Source: an uncultured Clostridia bacterium
GTDB lineage: Bacteria > Bacillota > Clostridia > TANB77 > CAG-508
Direction of reading: 5' to 3'
Length of the DNA stretch: 51,799 nt
Assembly (NCBI GenBank): GCA_947591045.1
Contig: CANQCV010000009.1
Location: 1-51,799, forward strand
A program made the translations under genes and the position numbers. Below, one piece after another: positions 45,355 through 51,799 of this stretch (position 1 is the first letter of the stretch; each line of letters begins with the position of its first letter). The notes beneath the pieces were generated by a model. It made no database searches. It was not told where the DNA came from and saw nothing but the letters and a program-made list of their open reading frames with translations.

Positions 45355-46416
45355 TTATTTTATTTCTTCTTTTTCATTTTCAACATTTTCTATATCCAAG
45401 TTTTTCTCAAACTCTTCTATCATATGGTCTACAGCTTTATTTTCTACAAATTTTTCTGCCTGTTTTATAGTAAATTCAAACAATTTTTCATCACTACTTC
45501 CATGAGCCTTAACTACTGGTTTTTTTACTCCTAAAAATAGAGCTCCCCCATATTCTTTGTAGTCAACTGTTTTCTTAAATCTGTTAATCGCTGGCAAGCT
45601 TGGAATTGATGCAATAGTTGATAAAACATTTTTCTTTAAATTTTCAATCAAACTTCTTTTTACGAATTTTCCCAAACCTTCAACTGTTTTTAAAAATACA
45701 TTACCTGTAAAACCATCTGTTACTAAAATATCTATATCACCTGAAAAAGCATCTCTTCCTTCAACATTTCCAACAAAATTAATATTTAATTCTTTTGATT
45801 TTTCTTTTAGTAACTGATATGATTCTTTTGTAAGTTCATTTCCCTTTGTTTCTTCAGTTCCTATATTTAAAAGACCAACCGTTGGATTTTGTTTTCCAAA
45901 AGTATTACGGATATAAATACTTGCCATTTGTGCAAACTGCAATAAATTGATTGGCTTACAATTTGTATTAGAACCACAGTCCATTAATAATAATCTACTT
46001 TTATATGCTGGTAAAATTCCTGCTAATGCTGGTCTATCTATTCCTTTAATTCTACCTACTAAAAGAGTTGCACCAGTTAAAAGAGCTCCTGAATTTCCTG
46101 CAGAAATAAACACATCTCCCTCTCCTGACTTTAGCATATTAAACCCAACAACCATTGAGGAATCTTTTTTATGTTTTATTGCTTGAGTTGGTATTTCTTC
46201 CATCTCTATTGTTTCTGTTGTATGACGAATACTAAGCCTTGGTGATATTTCTGAAATATCATTTTTATCATATAATTCTTTTATTTTTTTATTAATAACT
46301 TCTTTGTTTCCAATAAGAACAACTTCTGCTTTTATCTGATTAATCGCCTTTACTGCGCCTTTTATGTTGGCATCTGGCGCATTATCTCCACCCATAGCGT
46401 CTAGTAATATTTTCAT
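45355..46416 (-). CDS. plsX: phosphate acyltransferase PlsX
   Basis: PlsX makes acyl-phosphate from acyl-ACP and phosphate for phospholipid synthesis. The 353-residue protein begins with MKILLDAMGGDNAPDANIKG, has SAGNSGALLTGATLL, and TDGFTGNVFLKTVEG near the active site. The C-terminus carries a short acidic tail. ATG 46416 follows GGAGGAAATATTT. In one frame. Confidence 0.97.
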   Translation of the reverse strand: MKILLDAMGGDNAPDANIKGAVKAINQIKAEVVLIGNKEVINKKIKELYDKNDISEISPRLSIRHTTETIEMEEIPTQAIKHKKDSSMVVGFNMLKSGEGDVFISAGNSGALLTGATLLVGRIKGIDRPALAGILPAYKSRLLLMDCGSNTNCKPINLLQFAQMASIYIRNTFGKQNPTVGLLNIGTEETKGNELTKESYQLLKEKSKELNINFVGNVEGRDAFSGDIDILVTDGFTGNVFLKTVEGLGKFVKRSLIENLKKNVLSTIASIPSLPAINRFKKTVDYKEYGGALFLGVKKPVVKAHGSSDEKLFEFTIKQAEKFVENKAVDHMIEEFEKNLDIENVENEKEEIK

Positions 46417-46464
46417 AAATATTTCCTCCAGTAATTGTTTTATATAATATATTATTATGTTTGT

Positions 46465-46493
46465 ATTTTATAACTTATATTATATAAAGTCAA
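46465..46493 (-). promoter_or_regulatory. predicted sigma-A promoter of plsX-acpP
   Basis: Minus strand TTGACT, 17 bases, TAAAAT, about 50 bases before the plsX ATG. I see no FapR-type operator. Confidence 0.6.
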
Positions 46494-46553
46494 TTGTAAA
46501 TATGATTTTATTATTTATTTCTTATGATTTCAAGCTCACTGACTCGTTGTTCT

Positions 46554-46784
46554 AATTTATATAAAAAAGACAGAATATAGTAAATTTACAGCACCGCGCA
46601 GCAGTTCAAACGAGCGTAAGCGAGTGCTGGTTGTCGCAGCCTTCCTACTAGTTGCGAATGTAGTCACATTTAATTATAAAATAATTTAAACGGATAGTTT
46701 CTTATATAATGTGCATAAACCTTAAAAATAAAGGCTGCGAACAGCAAGGTGCAAAAATTTACTATATTCTGTCTTTATATAATT
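46554..46784. mobile_element. MITE-like element or structured RNA with long terminal inverted repeats
   Basis: The two ends are inverted copies of about 40 bases: the perfect core is AGACAGAATATAGTAAATTT, flanked by TATATAAA outside and GCACC inside, with small indels. A second, inner pair is GTCGCAGCC near 46634 and GGCTGCGAAC at about 46733. The left arm has an extra hairpin (CGAGCGTAAGCGAG). It contains no open reading frame, and interrupts the gap between plsX and the M23 gene. The shape fits a miniature inverted-repeat element; an intergenic structured RNA is the alternative. Confidence 0.7.
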
Positions 46785-46787
46785 AAC

Positions 46788-46823
46788 ACAAAAAAGTCTT
46801 CTAACTTTAATTAGAAGACTTTT
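46788..46823 (-). terminator. terminator after the M23 peptidase gene
   Basis: Stem AAAAGTCTTCTAA/TTAGAAGACTTTT with a 6-base loop, and T6 on the minus strand 3 bases from the stop codon. Confidence 0.88.
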
Positions 46824-46825
46824 CG

Positions 46826-47830
46826 TTAATATAAAAATTTTTGTGGGTTTATTGATAACCCATTTTTTAGAACTTCAAAATGTAAATGATTTCCCGTTGC
46901 ATGACCTGTTGCACCAACAGCAGCTATAACATCTCCTGCTGAAATAGTTTGCCCAACTTTTGCATATAATGCACTACAATGTCCATAAAATGTTACAACA
47001 CCATTTCCATGTGATATTTTAATCATCTTTCCATATCCACCACTTGTACCTGCAAATATAACTGTTCCATCTGCCGCCGCCTTAATAGGTGTTCCTTTTG
47101 GTGCTGCAATATCTAATCCTGAATGGCTACTACTTCTAATGCTTTCACGACTACCAAATCTGGATGTAATTATACCAGATATTGGTGTTACAGTAAATTT
47201 TATACCATTTAAACTTGCTAATTTTGTAACTTTACTGCTTGTAGCCGTTTTAGATGTAGTGTAATTGTATGTTACTTTTTTAGTATATGTTTTTTTAGTA
47301 CTTGCATTTATAGCATTTACAATATTAGTTTTTGCTTTTTTTACTGTTACAACATCTTTTTTATTATCACTTGTAATTACATCTATAATGGCAATTTTAA
47401 TACTTGATTTATTTTTATATTTTTTATTTAATTCCTTAACTAAACTTTCAGCTTCCTCTAAATTTGCAATAGTTGCCTGTTCTTTTCCATTAACCGTCAC
47501 CGCATATAATTTATACATTGTTTCCGAATCTTTTTCGATTTTAGCTAAAATTTCTTCCTCTTTTGTTTGTTCTGATTTATCTACAAATGTCAATTCAAAA
47601 CTTGGCATTTGTGCAATCTTTGTATATATTTTATTATTCTCTTTTTTATCAATAAATTCATTAATTGACTGTTCAAATTGCTTTTTATCCGCAATATATC
47701 CTAATTTTTCTCCATCAACAGTTATTTCAAATACTAATCTATATTTTATTAAAATAACAGTCATGATTATAAACAGTGCAATGGCTACTAAATTAATAAG
47801 CCTAAACATTTCTTTTGTGTAGTATTTCAC
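46826..47830 (-). CDS. membrane-anchored M23 peptidase
   Basis: A 334-residue envelope protein: one membrane segment at about 9-28, a Lys-rich extracellular stalk, a Thr/Ser/Lys-rich linker near 185-205, and a C-terminal M23 domain with SHSGLDIAAP (His and Asp ligands), GYGKMIKISHGNG, and HLHFEVLKNG with the last ligands. It should cleave peptide cross-links of murein. It differs from SpoIIQ at 13070 in having a longer stalk and housekeeping context. ATG 47830 follows GGAAAGTG. Confidence 0.9.
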   Translation of the reverse strand: MKYYTKEMFRLINLVAIALFIIMTVILIKYRLVFEITVDGEKLGYIADKKQFEQSINEFIDKKENNKIYTKIAQMPSFELTFVDKSEQTKEEEILAKIEKDSETMYKLYAVTVNGKEQATIANLEEAESLVKELNKKYKNKSSIKIAIIDVITSDNKKDVVTVKKAKTNIVNAINASTKKTYTKKVTYNYTTSKTATSSKVTKLASLNGIKFTVTPISGIITSRFGSRESIRSSSHSGLDIAAPKGTPIKAAADGTVIFAGTSGGYGKMIKISHGNGVVTFYGHCSALYAKVGQTISAGDVIAAVGATGHATGNHLHFEVLKNGLSINPQKFLY

Positions 47831-48137
47831 TTTCCTGTTTAAAATATAAATTCACTCTCCTTTTTGCGTGACAAATTTTATTATACTATATATCTTAAAC
47901 AATTTCAAATAACATATACTTTTTTATTGCATTTTTAAGATAATTAAACAGTTTTGCCATTTTTATACTTTAAATTATGTCATACTTTGCTCTTTTTTTC
48001 TTCGTTTTTCTCATTTTTTCTTCATTTTCCTTTTATTGACAAATGGTTTAAATTGGTATCAGTATCAAATTCTTCTAGTTTTTAATTGATATTTTAATAA
48101 TTATATGAGATAATCATAAAAAAAGAGGTATTTAATT
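47831..48137. promoter_or_regulatory. divergent promoter region
   Basis: Minus strand: TTGAAA (47903-47908), 17 bases, TATAAT (47880-47885) for the M23 gene. Plus strand: TTGATA (48086-48091), 17 bases, GATAAT (48109-48114) for the DUF2207 gene. The rest is T-rich with no further structure that I see. Confidence 0.55.
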
Positions 48138-49854
48138 ATGAAAAAATTTTTTAAATTATGTTTTTTTACCCTGTTAATATATATTTTATTCATATTTAGC
48201 AATAAAGTTGAAGCAAATTCTGTTTCTAAAATTTCTATGGACATTTATGTTGATAACACAGGAAATGCATATGTTACAGAAATTTGGCAATGCTCTGCAA
48301 ATCAAGGTACAGAAGTATATCATCCATACTATAATTTAGGAAATAGTACAATAAAAAATTTAACTGTTTCTGAGGGAAATAAAAAATACTCCACACTTTC
48401 CTCTTGGGAAACTTCTGGTTCGCTTGAAAATAAAGCATATAAATGTGGAATTAATCGTGTAAGTGATGGTGTAGAACTCTGTTGGGGTATTAGTAAATAT
48501 GGTTCCCATGTTTATACTGTAAAATATACAATTACTAACTTTGTATCTGAACTTACAGATTCACAAATGATATATTGGACTTTAATTCCCTATGACTTTT
48601 CTTCTTCTATAGGAAATGTATATATAAAAATTCATACTAATTTTGATATTAAAGATACAATAGATGTTTGGGGATATGGAAATACAGGTACTGCCTATGT
48701 TTATGATGGATATATCGAAATGCAATCAGATGGAAACCTTCCAACTAGTGATTACATGACAATCTTGGTAAAATTTCCCCTTGGAACTTTTAAAACTCAA
48801 AATAAACTGAATAATAATTTCAATTATTATTATGAAATGGCTGAGGAAGGTGCTGTTCACAATAAAAATAGTGGTGAAATTACAATTCCAAACTTAATTA
48901 TTAAAATTTTTGGTTTTATTATTACCTGTTTACCTATTTTTATTATAATTTTTGTAACTTCAATTGCCTATTCCACAATGCCAAAATATAATTATCCCGG
49001 AGGTGTAAAAACAATTATAGGAGATATACCTTATTATAGAGATATCCCATGTAATGGTAATTTATTCAGAGCCTATTATATTACCAATAAATATAGTTTA
49101 AACCTGAAAAAAACAGATATATTAGGCGCAATTATTTTAAAATGGTTAAAAGACGATTTAATTAAAATAGAACAAAGAGAGGCAAGTTTTATATTTAAAA
49201 AAGAAAACACAGTTATTATATTAAATCAAACAGATAAAACAAAATTTACAGACGAAAAAGAATCTTCTTTATTTTCTATGTTATTTGCAGCAAGTAAAGA
49301 TGGAATACTAGAAAATAAAGAATTTGAAAAATGGTGTACCAAAAGTTATTCTATAATTTTAAGTTGGTTTGATAAAATAATTGAAAGTGAGGAAAACAAA
49401 CTAATAAATGATGGACTTATTATTGTTGAATACGAAAAGGTTTTTAAGTTATTTAACAGGAAAACATATACACTTACTCCAGAAATAAGGCAGGAGGCAA
49501 TAAATCTTGCCGGGTTAAAAAAATATTTGCTAGATTATACTCTAATAAAAGAAAGGAAAGCTATTGAGGTTCACCTATTTGAAGAGTATTTAATATATGC
49601 TCAAATGCTAGGAATTGCAGAACAAGTAGCAAAAGAATTTAAAGATTTATATCCAGAAATAATTGAAGCCTCACACTTTACATCATATGATAATATTCTA
49701 TTTATTCATGCATGTGCTTCTTCTGGAATTTCACACGCAAATTCTGCTAAATCAAGGGCTGAAAGTTATTCTTCTGGTGGAGGAGGCTTTTCATCTAGCG
49801 GAGGAGGCGGTGGCTCCTTTGGTGGTGGCGGAGGCCGGAGGAGGTTTCCGTTAA
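48138..49854 (+). CDS. DUF2207 family membrane protein, read through one CGG +1 shift at its tail
   Basis: A 571-residue protein when the shift is applied. It has a signal peptide (cleavage after VEA, about 26), an extracytoplasmic beta-rich domain to about 240 with WTLIPYDFSS, a membrane segment at about 254-278, a cytoplasmic domain, and a Gly/Ser tail. DUF2207 proteins usually end in a Gly-rich stretch. Here the zero frame changes at CGG (49836-49838) to Arg-Arg-Arg-Phe-Pro-Leu-Lys-Ile and stops at 49861. Skipping C continues the Gly run as Gly-Gly-Gly-Phe-Arg and stops at 49854. Both ends are short, so this site is weaker evidence alone than the other five. AGAGGT lies 8 bases before ATG 48138. 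Confidence 0.88.
49836..49839 (+). other. CGGA +1 frameshift site 6 (DUF2207 protein, Gly567)
   Basis: GGC CGG AGG AGG would put three arginines after a long Gly run. Skipping C gives GGC GGA GGA GGT TTC CGT TAA, extending the Gly run to the stop, as expected of the family tail. Confidence 0.72.
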
Positions 49855-49883
49855 AAATATAAAAATTGCATTATAAAAATATA

Positions 49884-49930
49884 AAAAAACTCTTATGTTA
49901 CATTTAAAAATTTTAACATAAGAGTTTTTG
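49884..49930 (+). terminator. terminator after the DUF2207 gene
   Basis: Perfect stem AAACTCTTATGTTA/TAACATAAGAGTTT with a 13-base loop, followed by TTG TT on the plus strand. It also has A-rich DNA before it and could work for the convergent gene. Confidence 0.85.
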
Positions 49931-50002
49931 TTAATTTTGATTGATATAAAGAAATATTGAAATTACACAAATTGGCTTTACATACACTCTTTTTCTGATA
50001 AA

Positions 50003-50020
50003 TTGTCACAAAAGTGACAG
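50003..50020. terminator. hairpin downstream of the prepilin/SUMF1 gene
   Basis: TGTCAC-AAAA-GTGACA forms a perfect 6-bp stem about 55 bases past the stop of the 50075 gene. There is no T-run on the minus strand. It may be a weak terminator or the hairpin often seen next to retroelement variable regions. Confidence 0.4.
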
Positions 50021-50074
50021 TGATGTTTTTTAGTTTACATAAAATTTATTACACTCTTACTCTCGCATTTTATG

Positions 50075-51550
50075 CTACTTAACATAAAGCACGACACGGA
50101 ACCCAAGGTAGATGTGGGCGTCAGTCACCGCAATGTTGCCAGCGCGATAGGAAACAGGATCGTCGGGGCCGTTGTTGTTAAAGCCGCCCCCACGAAGAAC
50201 CGCGTACTTCGTACCGGTTGTTGCGTTTGCACCTGTTGTGCTATGGCGACCTGTCTCTGTTGTCCACTCATACATATTTCCTGCCATATCATATATATTC
50301 TTTAGCATAAAGTTGCTTACTGAACCTGTTGCTAATTCTATTCTTTTTGATAATGCATGTGTTGAAGTATTATAACTTTGACCATTTGTGTAATCTGCTG
50401 AATTATATTTTGTACTTCCTTCTGTATCTGTTAAGGTTTCTGCTCCTAATTTTGGTTGTCCCTTTTTATATTTATTTGCTATTACCCATGCTGTCGTTTT
50501 ATTGTTATCATTTTTGGTTGACCATACATGTTGGGCGTATAATACATCTTCTGTTAATTGTGTTGAATTATTATTATAATTTCCATATTCCTTACTATCT
50601 GTTACTATATTTTCTTTTCCTTTTTCACTTGCTATCCATTCTACTGTTCTATCCCATGCTATTCCATCTATTAACTGACTTGTTACATCATAGCTACTCT
50701 CTGCTCCACTATACATATTGCTTGATACTGTTACTGCATTTGTTTGGCTTATATAATTCCATGCTTGCATTCCTTGCTTACTTACTGGTTTTAAATCTTT
50801 GTCTCCTTCTTTAGTTACATTTTTTGATTTATTTCCATTAGAAGTACTATTTGTATAATATGTCATATCTTTATTATTATCATTATTTATAGAAAATGAT
50901 GCATTATCTGGCACTCCTGCCTCGTATCTTCCCACATAAAAACCACCATTTTCTTTTACACTTTCTTTGTTTTTATCTACATCTGACTCTTCTTTCCAAT
51001 CTACATAGTGTCTGTAAGAATATGTTTTCCATGGGTTAGTACTATCTCCACTATCTGTTGTTGATCCTTTTGTATCGTCTACATTTGGAGTTTTATATTC
51101 ATGCTTTTTATACTGCCCCTCTGTGCATGGTACCCATACAAATTGATTTCCTTGCTTGTCTTCTATTACTATTCCTTCATTTACTTTCGTTCCTAATTCT
51201 GTCCTTACAAAAAAGCCCCTTGGTACTACTATTTTATTTCCATATACATCTTCTGCATCTACTGTGCTTTCTAGTACTACATTTGAATCTCCTCCACCCA
51301 ATGTATCTACTAATGGTAGCCCATTTGGTCCTACTCCTGTTTCTTTCATCATTTCTTCTAGCATTGTATTTAAGCCCTCTACTTCTTTTTTGCTACTTTC
51401 TTCATAGGCATCTCTTGCTTGCTCTGCCTTTTTTATTAACCCATTTTCTCCTACTACCATATTTATACTTACTGTCGCTAATATTAAAAGTACTATAATT
51501 GTTACTATAAGTGCTATTAGAGTGATTCCTGTTTCATTTTTTCTTATCAT
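50075..51550 (-). CDS. prepilin-type protein with SUMF1/C-type-lectin-like domain, probable DGR target
   Basis: A 491-residue protein. The N-terminus is a prepilin signal (KNETG, then ITLIALIVTIIVLLILA) for cleavage and display in a pilus-like or secretion structure. The middle has repeated Asn/Ser/Thr-rich segments with EGQFVWVP- and GGFYVGRYEAG-type SUMF1 motifs. The C-terminus has YDMAGNMYEWT, LRGGGFNNN, and GFRVVLYVK, the form of diversity-generating-retroelement variable proteins. The last 150 bases are far GC-richer (37 of 60 in 50161-50220 against 19 of 60 in 50401-50460) and rich in NNC codons. No reverse transcriptase or template repeat is in the window. ATG 51550 follows AGGAGG. Confidence 0.82.
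   Translation of the reverse strand: MIRKNETGITLIALIVTIIVLLILATVSINMVVGENGLIKKAEQARDAYEESSKKEVEGLNTMLEEMMKETGVGPNGLPLVDTLGGGDSNVVLESTVDAEDVYGNKIVVPRGFFVRTELGTKVNEGIVIEDKQGNQFVWVPCTEGQYKKHEYKTPNVDDTKGSTTDSGDSTNPWKTYSYRHYVDWKEESDVDKNKESVKENGGFYVGRYEAGVPDNASFSINNDNNKDMTYYTNSTSNGNKSKNVTKEGDKDLKPVSKQGMQAWNYISQTNAVTVSSNMYSGAESSYDVTSQLIDGIAWDRTVEWIASEKGKENIVTDSKEYGNYNNNSTQLTEDVLYAQHVWSTKNDNNKTTAWVIANKYKKGQPKLGAETLTDTEGSTKYNSADYTNGQSYNTSTHALSKRIELATGSVSNFMLKNIYDMAGNMYEWTTETGRHSTTGANATTGTKYAVLRGGGFNNNGPDDPVSYRAGNIAVTDAHIYLGFRVVLYVK
50080..50235 (-). repeat. putative DGR variable region
   Basis: The 3' end of the prepilin/SUMF1 gene contains AAC AAC AAC GGC CCC GAC and further NNC codons (GAC, CAC, ATC, TAC), the pattern left by adenine-directed mutagenesis of a template rich in AAC. 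Composition changes abruptly near 50235. Boundaries are estimates. Confidence 0.6.
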
Positions 51551-51570
51551 TTATTTTTCCTCCTTTATTC

Positions 51571-51703
51571 CGGGCGACCAATGGTCAGCCCCTACATTAA
51601 ATTTTTTTATTTTTTTCCCTTTTTTCGGGTGACCAATGGTCAACCCTACATTTAATTTTTTTATTTTTCCTCCTTTCCTCGGGCGACCAATGGTCGCCCC
51701 TAC
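51571..51703. repeat. three palindromic REP-like repeats
   Basis: Copies start at about 51571, 51626 and 51680, a spacing of about 54 bases. Copy 3, GGGCGACCAATGGTCGCCC, is a perfect palindrome; copies 1 and 2 differ by a few bases in the second arm. Each is followed by CTAC and a T-rich spacer. They lie just upstream of the prepilin/SUMF1 gene. Similar GGGCGACC palindromes occur scattered in gut Firmicutes genomes. Confidence 0.85.
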
Positions 51704-51734
51704 TATATTCTTTTACATTTGTAAAAAAACACGC

Positions 51735-51776
51735 AAAAAAGACAGGCCATTTATTTTCACATAAATAGTCTGTCTT
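51735..51776 (-). terminator. terminator of a gene beyond the right edge
   Basis: Minus strand AAGACAG...CTGTCTT with an inner ATTTAT/ATAAAT pairing, then TTTTTTGCG. It would end a minus-strand gene lying past 51779. Confidence 0.7.
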
Positions 51777-51799
51777 TAAATATCACAAACAAAGCGATT

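Noticed and set aside
4038..49839. Random sequencing or assembly errors causing the six frame breaks
   Set aside because: Random indels would fall in homopolymers and in all codon phases. Here all six are a C before GGW in codon phase, and no other frame breaks are seen in the window. Raw reads would still be decisive.
4038..49839. Simple reassignment of CGG to another amino acid or to stop
   Set aside because: Replacing one amino acid leaves the downstream sequence in the wrong frame at every site; a change of frame is required.
49900..50074. DGR reverse transcriptase or template repeat next to the variable region
   Set aside because: The gap to the DUF2207 gene is too short and holds only a terminator and a small hairpin; no RT motif occurs in any frame in the window.
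1..51799. CRISPR arrays, tRNA or rRNA genes, prophage
   Set aside because: No regularly spaced repeats other than the three palindromes at the right end, no cloverleaf with CCA-type ends, and no phage structural or integrase genes.

Overview
The window is AT-rich DNA from a spore-forming, Gram-positive-type anaerobe of the class Clostridia, probably an uncultured gut lineage. The evidence is a spoIIAA-spoIIAB-sigF operon followed by spoIID and spoIIQ, AddAB instead of RecBCD, strong AGGAGG ribosome sites, an Ogg-type glycosylase, YitT and standalone PlsX/AcpP genes. I see no rRNA, tRNA, CRISPR array or complete insertion sequence.

The main observation is a recurrent translational anomaly. 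Five genes (dnaE, sigF, addB, an ABC transporter ATPase and a DUF2207 membrane protein) contain six single-base breaks of frame. All six have the same form: an in-frame CGG codon followed by T or A. Dropping the C so that GGT or GGA is read as glycine restores the full-length family protein. I checked every CGG triplet I could find on the coding strands, about 16,000 codons. These six are the only in-frame CGG codons; the many others straddle codon boundaries. The simplest reading is that CGG is not an arginine codon here. CGGN would be decoded as glycine with a +1 shift, either by frameshifting at an unassigned codon or by a four-base-reading tRNA. Fragment-based annotation would wrongly call these genes broken.

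Layout. 1-7.4 kb (minus): dnaE, then an ABC ATPase and a large coiled-coil FtsX-type permease. 7.5-7.8 kb: a small membrane protein gene on the plus strand. 7.8-13 kb (minus): addA and a GtrII-like membrane protein with an in-gene (CA)11 tract. 13-16.6 kb (minus): the forespore sporulation block spoIIAA-spoIIAB-sigF-spoIID-spoIIQ. 16.7-23.5 kb (minus): valS with an MTA/SAH-nucleosidase-like gene, an aldose-epimerase-like gene with a small membrane protein, and recG. 23.7-27.4 kb (plus): leuS and a putative zincin. 27.5-34.5 kb (minus): a likely operon addB-pgeF-LD-carboxypeptidase-UDG4-gltD-like. 34.8-41 kb (plus) is accessory: a GC-richer secreted protein gene between 18-bp inverted repeats, then a two-component system, an ABC transporter and a lone Spo0A_C-like protein. 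41-46.4 kb (minus): ogg, a probable type I toxin-antitoxin locus, yitT, an Elp3-like radical SAM gene, rnc, acpP and plsX. 46.5-51.8 kb: an inverted-repeat (MITE-like) element, an M23 peptidase, the DUF2207 gene, and a prepilin/SUMF1-fold protein whose GC-rich 3' end looks like the variable region of a diversity-generating retroelement, with three dispersed palindromic repeats upstream.

How the parts connect: the replication, repair, tRNA-charging and lipid genes are ordinary core functions. Because four of the six CGG sites lie in dnaE, sigF and addB, frameshifting would have to be efficient for replication, sporulation and recombination to work. All functional statements are inferences from sequence motifs.
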